Source: an uncultured Bacilli bacterium
GTDB taxonomy: Bacteria; Bacillota_I; Bacilli_A; RF39; UBA660
Assembly: GCA_944363785.1 (NCBI GenBank)
Contig: CALVVF010000010.1
Span: 1 to 56,436 of the forward strand
Direction of reading: 5' to 3'
Length of the DNA stretch: 56,436 nt
The translations under genes and the position numbers were made by a program. The notes under the pieces are model-generated. The model was not told where the DNA came from. It did no database searches and saw only the letters and a program-made list of their open reading frames with translations. Of this stretch, positions 8,721 through 19,780 are shown in pieces; position 1 is the first letter of the stretch, and the number at the start of each line of letters is the position of its first letter.

Positions 8721-10573
8721 TGAATAAAAAAATGAAAAAGAAACTAGGATTAATTATTAGTGCGTCAATATTTTTTGTGATAGCTTTTTGTTGCCCACTA
8801 GATTGGATTATATTAAAAAATAGTTTATTTGTTGTTTCTTATTTATTGGTTGGCTTTGAAATTTTAAGAAAAGCTGCTCGTAATATTGTAAATGGTCATG
8901 TGTTTGATGAAAACTTTTTAATGACCGTTGCTACTCTTGGTGCTTTTGGAATTGGGGAGATAGAAGAAGCAGTAGCTGTTATGTTGTTTTATCAAGTTGG
9001 TGAATTTTTCCAGAGCTATGCTGTTGATAAGTCTAGAAAGTCCATTACTGCTTTGATGGATATTCGTCCAGATTACGCAAATGTGTATCGTAATAAGGAA
9101 ATTCTTAAAGTGGATCCTGATGAAGTGAATGTAGGGGAAATTATTTTAATTAAGCCTGGTGAAAAGGTACCTTTGGATGGAAATGTAGTAGAAGGTGAAG
9201 GAATGCTTAATACTCTTGCGCTTACCGGAGAAGCCATGCCTAGACATGTTAAAAAGGATGATTTAGTATTAAGTGGATGTATCAGTATGGATGCTACATT
9301 AAAATTAAAGGTAGAAAAAGAATTTTCAGAGTCCACAGTGAGTAAAATTTTAGAATTGGTAGAAAATGCTAGTAGTAGGAAATCAAAATCAGAAAATTTT
9401 ATCAGTAAGTTTGCGAGATTTTATACTCCAATTGTCGTTGGTATAGCGGTATTACTTGCTCTTCTTCCGCCTATGTTTTTGGGCTGGGATACATTTTCTA
9501 CTTGGCTTTATCGTGCTTTATCTTTCTTAGTGGTTTCGTGTCCGTGTGCATTAGTGATTTCCATTCCTCTTTCTTTTTTTGGCGGAATTGGTGCTGCTGC
9601 TAAGCGAGGAATTTTGGTAAAGGGTAGTAATTATCTTGAAGCATTATCAAAAACAGAGTTAGTTATTTGTGATAAAACAGGAACATTAACCGAAGGTGTA
9701 TTCAAGGTTCAAGAAATTGACGGAGTAGGCTATTCTGATCAAGATGTCTTAAAGTATGCTGCTTACGCAGAATATTATTCTCTTCATCCAATTTCTCTTT
9801 CTTTAAAGGAAGCTTATGGAAAGGAAATTGACGAGAAGTTGATTACGAAAAATAAAGAGTTGTCTGGAAAAGGCGTTTATTCTGTGGTAGACGGGAAAAA
9901 AATTTTGGTTGGTAACGATAAGTTGATGGAAGAGTATCATATTTCTTATACGAAAAATCATAAAGTGGGAACAATCATTTATGTTGCTATCGATTCTCAA
10001 TTTGCTGGTTCTATTGTGATTAGTGATAAAATTAAAGAAGATGCTTATTTAGCTATGGAACAGTTTAGAAAGAATCAAGTTCAAAAAGTTGTAATGTTGA
10101 CAGGAGATAAAGAAAATATCAGTAAAAGTGTTGCTAAAAAATTAGGAATTGATGAATATCATGCTGAACTTTTACCTCAAGAAAAGGTGAAGTTAGTAGA
10201 AAAATATATGTCAGAAAAAAGTGCGGATGGGAAACTAGTGTTTGTAGGGGATGGCATTAATGACGCACCAGTCTTGGCTTATGCCGATATTGGAATTTCG
10301 ATGGGCGGTTTAGGAAGTGATGCTGCAATCGAAGCTTCTGATGTGGTTATTATGACTGATCAGCCTTCTTTAATTAGTACTGCGATTCAAATTTCTCATC
10401 AAACGATGCGCATTGTGAAAGAGAATATTGTTTTTGCGATAACCGTTAAGATTGCTGTTTTACTTTTAAGTGCTTTTGGTTTAGCTACGATGTGGGCTGC
10501 AGTATTTGCTGATGTTGGAGTTTCTGTTATTGCGATTTTAAATGCTCTTCGTATTTTAAGAATAAAGAAGTAA
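8720..10573 (+). CDS. cadA: Zn/Cd/Pb-type P1B ATPase (CadA/ZntA-like) without an N-terminal HMA
   Basis: A 617-residue membrane pump. It shows the actuator TGEAMP (169-174), transmembrane CPC (274-276), phosphorylation site DKTGT (D318), the nucleotide-binding HP (LHPIS), GDGIND, and the MGGLGSDAAIEASDVV stretch typical of the Zn/Cd branch. The family exports divalent soft metals at the cost of ATP. The N-terminal metal-binding domain is encoded separately just upstream, so the pump is shorter than usual CadA (~700). It is transcribed with cadC. Confidence 0.9.
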   Translation: MNKKMKKKLGLIISASIFFVIAFCCPLDWIILKNSLFVVSYLLVGFEILRKAARNIVNGHVFDENFLMTVATLGAFGIGEIEEAVAVMLFYQVGEFFQSYAVDKSRKSITALMDIRPDYANVYRNKEILKVDPDEVNVGEIILIKPGEKVPLDGNVVEGEGMLNTLALTGEAMPRHVKKDDLVLSGCISMDATLKLKVEKEFSESTVSKILELVENASSRKSKSENFISKFARFYTPIVVGIAVLLALLPPMFLGWDTFSTWLYRALSFLVVSCPCALVISIPLSFFGGIGAAAKRGILVKGSNYLEALSKTELVICDKTGTLTEGVFKVQEIDGVGYSDQDVLKYAAYAEYYSLHPISLSLKEAYGKEIDEKLITKNKELSGKGVYSVVDGKKILVGNDKLMEEYHISYTKNHKVGTIIYVAIDSQFAGSIVISDKIKEDAYLAMEQFRKNQVQKVVMLTGDKENISKSVAKKLGIDEYHAELLPQEKVKLVEKYMSEKSADGKLVFVGDGINDAPVLAYADIGISMGGLGSDAAIEASDVVIMTDQPSLISTAIQISHQTMRIVKENIVFAITVKIAVLLLSAFGLATMWAAVFADVGVSVIAILNALRILRIKK

Positions 10574-10627
10574 GTTAGTTAAATGGAAAATTGCAAGTTT
10601 TATAAAGTCTAACTTTTTCTTTAGTTA

Positions 10628-10636
10628 TGGTATAAT
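10628..10636 (+). promoter_or_regulatory. Extended -10 promoter of copA
   Basis: TGGTATAAT (10628-10636) is an extended -10 element without a clear -35. It lies 68 nt upstream of the copA start, in the 131-nt gap after cadA, and suggests that copper export is transcribed separately from the cadC unit. No CopY/CsoR operator was recognised. Confidence 0.6.
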
Positions 10637-10704
10637 GAGTCCATATTGGGTGATAAATAATCTGGAGTAATTAAAGAAAATACTGGAAGAAAGGAGAACT
10701 TTAG

Positions 10705-12884
10705 ATGAAAAAGGTAGTTTTAAGAATAGATGGTATGACTTGTAGTGCTTGTTCTTCTGGATTAGAAAAGTATCTGTTAAAACAAAATGGTGTATTATCA
10801 GCTTCTGTTAACTTAGTACTTTCTTTGGCGACTATCGAATATGAAAGTTTGGAAGTAAAAGATTTGGAACACTTTGTTAAGGAAGCCGGTTTTCAAAGTT
10901 TAGGAGAGTTTAAGGGAGTAGGCGATTTTGAAGTTAAGAAGGAAGATAAAAAAGTTTATATTCTGTTAGCTATTCTTCTATTGGTGATGATGTATCTTGG
11001 TATGGGTGAGATGTTAGGCTTTCCCGTCATTCCTTTTCTTTCTTCTCCTCTAATTTTATCTACCATTCTACTTTTGATTAGTTTGATTTTTCTTTTCTTT
11101 GGAAGAGATGTTTTAAAAAGTGGTTTTTTGAATTTAATTCATAAAATGCCTAATATGGATACTCTTGTGTTGTTTAGTGTTTTCTTTAGTATGATTTATA
11201 ATTTATATGGATATGTGATGATTCTTTTAGGAGATACTATGTATTTACATCATTTGTATTTTGAATCTTCTTCGATGGTGATTTATTTTGTAAAACTAGG
11301 GCGCTATATTGAGTCATTTAGTAAAGATAAAACGAGAGGTGCGATTCAAAAATTAGTTCAAATTACGCCATCTCGGGCAACTTTAAAAGTAGATAACGGT
11401 GAAAAAGAAGTGACAATCGATGAAGTTTCTTCAGGAGATATTTTGATTGCTAAAGCAGGAGACAAAATCGCAGTTGATGGTGTTGTTGTTAGTGGTAAAA
11501 CGTATGTTGATGAGAGTTTTATTACGGGAGAGAGTGTGCCTGTATTAAAGGTAGAAACCAAAAAAGTAATAGCTGGTTCTATTTGCTATGATGGCTATAT
11601 TGAATATCAAGCAGAGAAAATTGGCCGTGACTCAACGATTTCTGAAATTGTAAAAATGGTAGTTGAAGCTACCAATACGAAAAGTAAAATTCAAAAATTA
11701 GCGGATAAAATCAGTGGCTATTTTGTGCCAATCATTGTTATTTTAGCGGTTTTTACTTTGGTGATTAATCTTTTACTTGGTTTATCTTTTGAAATTAGTT
11801 TTACTCGTTTTGTTACGGTACTAGTTGTTGCTTGTCCTTGTGCATTAGGTTTAGCTGTACCGTTAGTAGTCGTTGTTAGTAATGGTTTGTGTGCGAAAAA
11901 AGGATTGTTTTTGAAAAATGGCGAGGTGCTAGAAAAAGCGAAAACAATCGATACGATTGTGTTTGACAAAACGGGTACTTTGACATTAGGAAAACTTAGC
12001 ATCTTTGATTTTCAACATGATTCTAGTTTAACGAGTCAAAAATTTTTAAATATTGTTAGTAATTTAGAAAGCTATTCTACACATCCAATTAGAACTGCAT
12101 TTACGGTAACTGAAAAGTTAAATGTTCGTGATTTTGAAAGCTTATCAGGGCTTGGTTTGAGTGGTAGAATTGGTAAGGATGTCTATCATTTAGGCAACCA
12201 TAAGCTACTTACTTATTTGAATATAGATAATCATTATGGTTCAGAAGAGGAAAGATTAACTAAAGTAGGATGTAGTATTATTTATGTTGTTCGCAATAAA
12301 AAATTAATTGGTATTATTGGGGTTAAAGATGTCGTGAGAGAAGAAACGAAGCGGGCGATTTATGAAGCTGGGCACCGAGGAATTGAAGTGGTAATGTTAA
12401 CGGGAGATCACTTAGAAGTAGCTAGGCAAGTGGCTTCTGAACTTGGAATTAAACAGAATAATGTGAAAGCGGATATTATGCCGAAGGAAAAGGCAAACTA
12501 TATTAAGGGTTTAGTGAGTGAAAATAAAAAGGTCATTATGGTAGGGGACGGGATTAATGATGCGCCGGCTTTGATTAATGCCACGATTGGAATTAGTATT
12601 AATCAAGCAACTGATGTAGCAATGGATTCTGCCGATGTGATCTTAATGAACAATAATCTTGCTAATATTTTGGATTTTATCGATATTAGTAAACGTTCTT
12701 ATCAGTTGATTGGTCAAAATTTATTTTGGGCATTTTTCTATAATCTCTGTATGATTCCGATTGCTATGGGGGTATTTTCTGGTGTTGGGATTACAATGAA
12801 TCCAATGATAGGAAGTATAGCGATGACGCTTAGTAGTTTAACAGTAGTTGTGAATTCTTTGCGCTTAGGAGGTGTAAAACGAAA

Positions 12885-12894
<10 letters not shown>
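10705..12894 (+). CDS. copA: Copper-exporting P1B ATPase
   Basis: A 729-residue pump with one N-terminal HMA domain (MTCSAC, C13/C16), actuator TGESVP (about 274), CPC (377-379) in the sixth membrane segment, D421KTGT, THPI, GDGINDAP, and the late-helix residues FYN...P.AMG and MTLSS. The YN and MxxSS helix signatures are those of the Cu(I) branch (CopA), not of Zn/Cd pumps. It should export Cu(I) from the cytosol. AAGGAG precedes the start. The CopZ-like gene overlaps its end by 10 nt. Confidence 0.93.
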
Positions 12895-13518
<624 letters not shown>

Positions 13519-13674
13519 TAAATTGTTGTAAAAAAATATTATGAGTTTAAAGCTTAAGGACTAATTATGAAATAGAAAAAAGAGATTCATAGGATTTCAT
13601 TTTACTATTTGATTTTTTTGGTAAAAAAAGGTGTCAATATTCTGTGTAAAGGAATATTAGAATTTGTTCTTTTG

Positions 13675-13683
13675 TGGTATACT
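13675..13683 (+). promoter_or_regulatory. Extended -10 promoter of pflB
   Basis: TGGTATACT (13675-13683) is an extended -10 element 26 nt before the pflB start; GGAGG lies at 13698-13702. Confidence 0.55.
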
Positions 13684-13708
13684 AATTACTGTAAAAAGGA
13701 GGTATAAA

Positions 13709-15940
13709 ATGAAAGAAGAATGGAGAGGTTTTAAAGAAGGAAAATGGACGACAGAAATCAATGTTCGTGACTTTATTCAACTTAACTATAGACCTTACCA
13801 AGATGATGAACAATTTTTAGCGAGTACTACACCTAAAACTAAAGCTGTTTGGGATAAATGTAGTGACTTATTAAAAGAAGAATTAAAAAAACATGTATTA
13901 GATATCGATACTGATCATATGTCAGGAATCAATGCTTATGAAGCTGGATATATCGATAAAGATAACGAGGTAATCGTTGGACTTCAAACGGATGCTCCAT
14001 TAAAGAGAATCGTTAATCCTTATGGTGGGATTAGAATGGTATATCAAGAGCTTGAGGCATACGGATATCAACTTAATCCAACGGTGGATAAGTATTTTAA
14101 TGAGTTTAGAAAGACACATAATCAAGGTGTTTTTGATGCTTATACTGATGAAATCAAGAAAGCAAGACATGTTGGTTTATTGACAGGATTACCTGATGCT
14201 TATGGACGTGGTCGTATTATTGGTGATTATCGTCGTGTAGCTTTATACGGAATCGATTTCTTGATGGCAGAAAAGAAAAAAGATTTCGAACAATTACTTG
14301 GACCAATGACGAATGATTTGATTCAGTTAAGAGAAGATGTTTCGATGCAGTATCGTGCTTTAGACGAAATTAAGAAGATGGCGGCTAAGTACGGTTATGA
14401 TATTTCTAAACCTGCTCGTAATAGTAAAGAAGCTGTTCAATGGACATATTTTGGTTATTTAGCTGCTGTTAAAGAAAATAATGGTGCAGCTATGAGTTTA
14501 GGAAGAGTAGATGCCTTCTTAGATATTTATATTACTCGTGATATGGAAGAGGGTACTTTGGATGAAGCTGGCGCTCAAGAGTTGATTGACCAATTCATTA
14601 TTAAACTTCGTTTAGTTCGCCATTTAAGAACTCCAGAATATGATGAATTATTCTCAGGAGATCCAACTTGGGTTACTTGTTCAATTGGTGGTATTACTGA
14701 AGATACTCATACTAGTATGGTAACGAAAACAAGTTATCGTATTTTACACACTTTGACAAATTTAGATCCAGCACCAGAGCCTAATATGACAGTTTTATGG
14801 AGTGAAAAGTTACCTGAGTCATTCAAAAAATATTGTGCAAAGATGAGTATCAATACCGATGCGATTCAATATGAGAATGATGATGTTATGCGTCCAATTT
14901 ATGGTGATGATTACGCAATTGCTTGTTGTGTTTCAGCTATGCGCGAAGGAAAAGATATGCAATTCTTTGGTGCTCGTTGTAACTTAGCTAAGGCGTTACT
15001 TTATTCGATGAATGGTGGCGTTGATGAAGTTAAAGGTGGTTTAATTGTACCTGGTTTTGAAAAGATGACAGACGAGGTATTAGACTATAATAAGGTAAAA
15101 GAATCTTATTTCAGAATGCTTGAAAAAGTAGCTGAAATTTATGCGAATGCGATGAATATTATTCATTACATGCATGATAAATATGCTTATGAAGCTGGAC
15201 AGATGGCTTTACATGATACGAATGTCAACCGCTTGATGGCATATGGTGTTGCTGGATTATCGGTTGTTGCTGATAGTTTATCCGCTATTAAATATGCTAA
15301 AGTAAAACCTATTCGTAATGAAGAGGGTATTGCTGTTGATTTTGAAATCGAAGGAGATTTCCCTAAATATGGTAATGATGATGACCGTGTAGATTCTATC
15401 GCTGTTGAAGTATTGGAAAAATTCTCAGCAGAGTTAAAGAAACATCCATGTTATCGTGATGCCCATCCAACATTATCTGTTTTAACGATTACGTCAAACG
15501 TTGTTTATGGTTCTAAAACTGGATCTACTCCAGATGGTAGAAAAGCAGGAATTCCATTCGCACCAGGTGCTAATCCTATGCACGGTAGAGATGCTAGTGG
15601 AGCAATTGCTAGTTTAAATTCGGTTGCTAAAATTAATTATGGAGACTGCTGCCGTGATGGTATCAGTAATACTTTCTCGATCGTACCAACTACTTTAGGT
15701 CATACGAAAGAAGAACAAGTAGAAAATTTAGTTAGTTTATTAGATGGTTACTTTATTCAAGGTGCTCATCACTTAAATGTTAACGTGTTAAATCGTGAGA
15801 CGTTAATTGAAGCAATGGAAGATCCTGATAAATATCCATTACTTACGATTCGTGTATCTGGATATGCTGTTCGCTTTAACCGTTTAACAAGAAAACAACA
15901 AGAAGAAGTAATCGCTAGAACTTTCCACGAGAAAATATAA
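13709..15940 (+). CDS. pflB: Formate C-acetyltransferase (pyruvate formate-lyase)
   Basis: A 743-residue glycyl radical enzyme that converts pyruvate and CoA into acetyl-CoA and formate under anoxic conditions. The active-site pair C406-C407 lies in IACCVSAM, and the radical-carrying G718 lies in [10 protein letters not shown] near the C-terminus. The ATG at 13709 is selected by AAGGAGG a few bases upstream, not the in-frame ATG at 13664. It overlaps pflA by one base. Together with NifJ this gives two routes from pyruvate to acetyl-CoA. Confidence 0.97.
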   Translation: MKEEWRGFKEGKWTTEINVRDFIQLNYRPYQDDEQFLASTTPKTKAVWDKCSDLLKEELKKHVLDIDTDHMSGINAYEAGYIDKDNEVIVGLQTDAPLKRIVNPYGGIRMVYQELEAYGYQLNPTVDKYFNEFRKTHNQGVFDAYTDEIKKARHVGLLTGLPDAYGRGRIIGDYRRVALYGIDFLMAEKKKDFEQLLGPMTNDLIQLREDVSMQYRALDEIKKMAAKYGYDISKPARNSKEAVQWTYFGYLAAVKENNGAAMSLGRVDAFLDIYITRDMEEGTLDEAGAQELIDQFIIKLRLVRHLRTPEYDELFSGDPTWVTCSIGGITEDTHTSMVTKTSYRILHTLTNLDPAPEPNMTVLWSEKLPESFKKYCAKMSINTDAIQYENDDVMRPIYGDDYAIACCVSAMREGKDMQFFGARCNLAKALLYSMNGGVDEVKGGLIVPGFEKMTDEVLDYNKVKESYFRMLEKVAEIYANAMNIIHYMHDKYAYEAGQMALHDTNVNRLMAYGVAGLSVVADSLSAIKYAKVKPIRNEEGIAVDFEIEGDFPKYGNDDDRVDSIAVEVLEKFSAELKKHPCYRDAHPTLSVLTITSNVVYGSKTGSTPDGRKAGIPFAPGANPMHGRDASGAIASLNSVAKINYGDCCRDGISNTFSIVPTTLGHTKEEQVENLVSLLDGYFIQGAHHLNVNVLNRETLIEAMEDPDKYPLLTIRVSGYAVRFNRLTRKQQEEVIARTFHEKI

Positions 15941-16662
15941 TGACTAAAGGTAGTGTTGATTCCTTAGAGACTTTCGGTTTAGTAGATGGTCCAGGAATTA
16001 GAACAGTTGTTTTCTTAAGTGGATGTAGACTACGTTGTAAGTATTGCCATAATCCCGAAATGTGGGTAAAAGGAAAGGAGAATTATACTCCAGAAGAGTT
16101 AGCCCGTAAAGTGTTACGAAACAAGCCTTATTTTAAAAGAAATAGTGGTGGGGTAACTTTTTCTGGAGGGGAACCTCTTTTACAAAGTGAATTCGTAATC
16201 GAAGTGTGTAAACTATTAAAAAAAGAAGGCATTCATATTGCCTTAGATACAGCTGGTGTTGGAAATTGTGATTATGACGAAATTTTATCTTATGTAGATT
16301 TAGTTTTATTTGATATCAAGCATGTAACACCAGAAGGATATAAAGATTTGACCGGACACGAAATTGATGACTCCTTGAAATTTATTGAAGCAATGAATAA
16401 AAGTGGTGTTCCTGTTTGGATTAGGCAAGTTATCGTACCAGGATTAATGGATAATGACGAGTATATGAAAGGCTTAAAAGACACTATAAAAAAGATAAAG
16501 AACGTTCAAAAAATTGAATTTTTGCCTTATCATAAACTAGGAGATGAAAAATATCAGAAGTTAGGAATTGTTAATCCTTATCAGGATAAAGAAGCGATGG
16601 ATGCAACTTATTGTCAAGAACTATATGAGAAATTTATGAGGATGTATTATGAAGGAAAATAA
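15940..16662 (+). CDS. pflA: Pyruvate formate-lyase activating enzyme (radical SAM)
   Basis: 240 residues. CX3CX2C at C29, C33 and C36 (GCRLRCKYCHNPEMW) binds the 4Fe-4S cluster that cleaves SAM. SGGEP follows. The enzyme abstracts hydrogen from G718 of PflB. Its start overlaps the pflB stop (TAATG), and its own end overlaps the next ORF by 14 nt. Confidence 0.96.
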   Translation: MTKGSVDSLETFGLVDGPGIRTVVFLSGCRLRCKYCHNPEMWVKGKENYTPEELARKVLRNKPYFKRNSGGVTFSGGEPLLQSEFVIEVCKLLKKEGIHIALDTAGVGNCDYDEILSYVDLVLFDIKHVTPEGYKDLTGHEIDDSLKFIEAMNKSGVPVWIRQVIVPGLMDNDEYMKGLKDTIKKIKNVQKIEFLPYHKLGDEKYQKLGIVNPYQDKEAMDATYCQELYEKFMRMYYEGK

Positions 16663-17224
16663 AATTAACAATGTTTATGTTGAATATGGTTGGGATCCTG
16701 AGATTGAAGAAAAGTTTTTATCTACTATTTTGGTAGAGAAGAGTAGTGGACATTCATATTTTTCTGTTCCTAATTATTATTTAAAATTGAGTCCAGACAA
16801 GAAATTAAAAATTCAAAATAAATTATTAAAAAATTTTATAAAATTAAAAAAGCAAGTAGGGAAGGATAAAATTTTTGTGGATACAGAAGAAGGACATCGC
16901 CAAATCGAGAAATATAAAGAGTCATACATTAATGTTCAAGATTTTTTTGATTTGTCTCAAACAGTATTTCCCTTTATTTTTTCTGCTCCTATGGGAATAT
17001 TTTCTTATCTTTTATTTGTTAATAGTTTGATTCATGGAATTAGTACTATTCATCGAAATCTTGATTTACCCAAATTGAAAACGCTTAACAGAGTGAAATT
17101 GATTCTTAGTGCTTTTTTTCTTAGTTTAAATGTATCATTTGGGATAAAAAATCTTGCGGTTAATATGGATGTTGCTAAAGAACAAGTTTTTCTATTCAAC
17201 GAGACTTACTACTTGGTAGAGTAG
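16649..17224 (+). CDS. Hypothetical membrane protein, possibly the N-terminal half of a split gene
   Basis: 191 residues. The first ~110 are soluble and lysine-rich. Two hydrophobic stretches follow (TVFPFIFSAPMGIFSYLLFV and VKLILSAFFLSLNVSF). No family was recognised. It overlaps pflA and is preceded by an AGGATG-like site. The frame of the following metalloprotease-like ORF is open upstream of its ATG back to 17179, overlapping the end of this one. The two ORFs may therefore be one gene interrupted by a frameshift within 17179-17224. Confidence 0.5.
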   Translation: MKENKINNVYVEYGWDPEIEEKFLSTILVEKSSGHSYFSVPNYYLKLSPDKKLKIQNKLLKNFIKLKKQVGKDKIFVDTEEGHRQIEKYKESYINVQDFFDLSQTVFPFIFSAPMGIFSYLLFVNSLIHGISTIHRNLDLPKLKTLNRVKLILSAFFLSLNVSFGIKNLAVNMDVAKEQVFLFNETYYLVE

Positions 17225-17250
17225 AAAATCCTTTCTCTGATGGAAACGAG

Positions 17251-18051
17251 ATGATAACGGATAAAGATGCGGCTGTTAATTTGTTAATGGGTGCGTTTGA
17301 TCTTAATCCTTTTATTGAAGAAGAAGATGTAAAAATTGCTTCTTCTTTAAAACAATATTTTTTAGATAATCCTTACTTGGATTATGAAAGAATCTATGAT
17401 TGTTATCTTTCTTTAGATATTGTCGATCGTCCTTTGATGAATGAATCAACGTTTGGAAAAATTAGTGCTCAATATAATTGTTCTACAAATAGGATTTATA
17501 ATAATATTGAAGGAAATGAAAAATCTTTTGAGGATTATCGTGATAATCTAGAACATGAATTAGTTCATGTGACAGGATATTTAGAGTGTAGTTTTTTAAA
17601 TGAAGGGATGACTACTTTAATTACTTCTGAATATATGAATGACTTTTCTTTGGGAGATGTGTCTTATTATGATCAAGTATTAATTACGAAGTGTTTTTGT
17701 GAAATAATTGGCTCAGATAAAATGTTGGAAGCATATTCTACTAATCAAATGGATATAATAAAAACGGAATTATTAAAACTTAATTCCGATGCTAACTCTT
17801 ATGAAGAGCTTATCACATTATTGAATGATTATCATAAGGCTTTTAGCGATGGCAATAGCGATTATGTTTTTTCATCTAGGTCAAAATTTGTTCAAGCACT
17901 TCTACCTTACCTAGCCAATATTCCTATAGAAAATCAGGCTCGTATTGGGGAATATTTCCAATTGTTAAATACCTTTGATTATGATGCAATTCCTAAGCTT
18001 GCCTATTATAATCATAATGGATTAGCTGAGGAAAATTTAAAGTCGAAATAA
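17251..18051 (+). CDS. HExxH metalloprotease-like protein
   Basis: 266 residues. H102-E-L-V-H106 (LEHELVHVTGY) and a downstream NEGMTT with E118 give a gluzincin-like zinc site. The rest is not recognised, and no signal peptide is present in this ORF. The start codon has only a weak GGA nearby, and coding-like sequence (LLLGRVENPFSDGNE) continues in frame upstream of it. A fusion with the membrane segment of the preceding ORF, giving a ~455-residue membrane-anchored peptidase, is plausible. A terminator follows. Confidence 0.55.
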   Translation: MITDKDAAVNLLMGAFDLNPFIEEEDVKIASSLKQYFLDNPYLDYERIYDCYLSLDIVDRPLMNESTFGKISAQYNCSTNRIYNNIEGNEKSFEDYRDNLEHELVHVTGYLECSFLNEGMTTLITSEYMNDFSLGDVSYYDQVLITKCFCEIIGSDKMLEAYSTNQMDIIKTELLKLNSDANSYEELITLLNDYHKAFSDGNSDYVFSSRSKFVQALLPYLANIPIENQARIGEYFQLLNTFDYDAIPKLAYYNHNGLAEENLKSK

Positions 18052-18080
18052 AGATATCGTTTTGTGATATCTTTTTCTTT
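18050..18080 (+). terminator. Intrinsic terminator
   Basis: AAAGATATC (18050-18058) pairs perfectly with GATATCTTT (18066-18074) around a 7-nt loop, followed by T. The GTG at 18064 lies in this hairpin. Confidence 0.8.
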
Positions 18081-18107
18081 GGCTTCTTTCCAAAAGTGTG
18101 GTAAACT
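18079..18107 (+). promoter_or_regulatory. Promoter of the methyltransferase gene
   Basis: TTGGCT (18079-18084), a 17-nt spacer and TAAACT (18102-18107). This predicts transcription from about 18114, which places the ATG at 18112 outside the mRNA. Confidence 0.5.
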
Positions 18108-18126
18108 ACTGATGAAGGTGATGGAA

Positions 18127-18993
18127 GTGAAATTAGCTGATTCGTGGAAAGATTATGAGATTATAGACAGCTCTTTAGGAATGAAGTTAGAAAGATGGGG
18201 AGATATTTATCTTTTGAGACCTGATCCGCAAGTAATTTGGGATAGAGGAGATTTACTAAAGCGTTATCCTAATATTCATGCTTGTTATTATCGTAGTAAT
18301 AAGGGTGGAGGACATTGGGAAAATTTAAAAAAGACTAAAGATTCTTGGAATATTCATTATAAAAATTTGACGTTTCATATTAAACAGATGGGGTTTAAAC
18401 ATACGGGGTTATTTCCTGAACAAGCTGTTAATTGGGATTTTATGATGGAAAAAATCAAGAATGCTGGTCGTCCAATTAAAGTACTTAATCTTTTTGCCTA
18501 TACTGGTGGGGCAAGTGTTGCTTGTCTTTCGGCAGGGGCAAGTGTTGTTCATGTGGATTCTTCTAGAGGGATGATCGAATGGGCAAAAGAGAATGTCAAA
18601 TTATCTGGTTTAGAAAACCGTCCGATTCGTTTTATTGTCGATGATGTTGTAAAGTTTGTAAAGCGAGAGATTCGTCGTGGTAATCATTATGATGTGATTA
18701 TCATGGATCCACCTAGTTATGGTAGAGGGGCTAATGGTGAAGTTTGGGATATCGAAAAAGATTTGGATCCATTAATTTCTCTATGTACAGAGTTACTTAG
18801 TGAACACCCATTATTCTTTTTGATTAATTCTTATACAGCTGGTTTTTCTAAAGAAGTATTAGCTAATCTTTATAAAGTACATTTTACTCATTTTTCTGGT
18901 ACGATTGAAACAGAAGAAATTGGCCTACCGATTAAAGAAGGTAACTTAGTATTACCATGTGGTATTTATGGGAGATATATTTTCGATGAATAA
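18127..18993 (+). CDS. Class I SAM-dependent methyltransferase (RlmI/COG1092-like)
   Basis: 288 residues. The SAM-binding stretch is VLNLFAYTGGASVACLSAGA, followed by VHVDSS as the acidic loop and IIMDPPSYGRG as the catalytic DPP[SF] motif of rRNA/nucleic acid cytosine methyltransferases. An RNA target is likely. GTG at 18127 is preferred because AAGGTG (18115-18120) is well spaced for it and the promoter predicts a start of transcription near 18114. ATGs at 18112 and 18121 are alternatives. It overlaps the pseudouridine synthase gene by 8 nt. Confidence 0.8.
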   Translation: MKLADSWKDYEIIDSSLGMKLERWGDIYLLRPDPQVIWDRGDLLKRYPNIHACYYRSNKGGGHWENLKKTKDSWNIHYKNLTFHIKQMGFKHTGLFPEQAVNWDFMMEKIKNAGRPIKVLNLFAYTGGASVACLSAGASVVHVDSSRGMIEWAKENVKLSGLENRPIRFIVDDVVKFVKREIRRGNHYDVIIMDPPSYGRGANGEVWDIEKDLDPLISLCTELLSEHPLFFLINSYTAGFSKEVLANLYKVHFTHFSGTIETEEIGLPIKEGNLVLPCGIYGRYIFDE

Positions 18994-19651
18994 GTTAGAA
19001 ATTTTATATGAAGATAATCATGTAATCGTTGTGGTGAAGCCATGTAATGTGCTCAGTCAAGCAGATGCAACTGGAGATATGGATATGCTTAGTTTAATCA
19101 AGGCTTATTTGAAAGAAAAATATCATAAACCAGGTAATGTTTATTTGGGATTAGTTCACCGCTTGGATCGTCCGGTTGGGGGTGTTATGGTCTTTGCGAA
19201 GACGTCAAAAGCAGCAGCTAGATTATCTAAACAAGTTCAAAAACATGAACTAGAGAAACAGTATTATGCGATTATTTGTGGAAAAATGGATAATAAAAAA
19301 GGCGAATTTTGTGATTATTTAAAAAAATTAGAAAATGGGAATACAGTTGTAGTTTCTTCTTCTGGTCCCGATGGAAAAGAAGCAAAGTTGTTTTATCAAA
19401 TAGTAAAAGAAAAAGATAATTATTCTTTAGTAGAAGTGCATCTAATGACTGGCCGTCATCATCAAATACGAGTTCAGTTTGCTTCAAGGGGGTATCCATT
19501 AGTAGGGGATTATCGATATGGTGGAGAACATGCAGAAATGCTTATGTTATATAGTTATCATCTTGCTTTTTTCCATCCTATTACTAAAGAGAAAATGGTT
19601 TTTGAGAAAAATCCAAGTGATTTAGCTATTTGGGAAAACTTTTTTAATTGA
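18986..19651 (+). CDS. RluA-family pseudouridine synthase
   Basis: 221 residues. HRLDRPVGGVMVFAKTSKAA contains the catalytic aspartate of the RluA family, which isomerises uridine in rRNA or tRNA. ILYEDNHVIVVVKP at the N-terminus and GRHHQIRVQFA further on are typical. The start at 18986 overlaps the stop of the methyltransferase gene (ATGAATAA), so the two RNA-modification genes are coupled. There is no separate S4 domain, making it one of the shorter family members. Confidence 0.9.
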   Translation: MNKLEILYEDNHVIVVVKPCNVLSQADATGDMDMLSLIKAYLKEKYHKPGNVYLGLVHRLDRPVGGVMVFAKTSKAAARLSKQVQKHELEKQYYAIICGKMDNKKGEFCDYLKKLENGNTVVVSSSGPDGKEAKLFYQIVKEKDNYSLVEVHLMTGRHHQIRVQFASRGYPLVGDYRYGGEHAEMLMLYSYHLAFFHPITKEKMVFEKNPSDLAIWENFFN

Positions 19652-19655
19652 CATG

Positions 19656-19682
19656 AGTTTACATTTTCTGTAAACTTTTTCT
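19656..19682 (+). terminator. Intrinsic terminator
   Basis: AGTTTACA pairs with TGTAAACT around TTTTC, followed by T. Confidence 0.8.
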
Positions 19683-19720
19683 TTTGTTTAGTTTTTCTAT
19701 TTTAAAAGTTTGAAAAAGAA

Positions 19721-19749
19721 TTGCATTTATTGCTTTTTTTTGCTATCAT
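19721..19749 (+). promoter_or_regulatory. Promoter of the Pro/Thr-rich membrane protein gene
   Basis: TTGCAT (19721-19726), a 17-nt spacer and TATCAT (19744-19749) with TG at -14. Confidence 0.65.
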
Positions 19750-19780
19750 GTTAATAGAATAAAATAAGGGAGATGGATTT

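Noticed and set aside
9073-9336. Minus-strand ORFs inside cadA, copA, recG and other genes
   Set aside because: Antisense shadows of strong coding genes, without ribosome binding sites or recognisable motifs.
18064-18126. Longer start of the methyltransferase
   Set aside because: GTG 18064 is in a terminator and ATG 18112 precedes the predicted start of transcription; a well-spaced ribosome binding site points to 18127.
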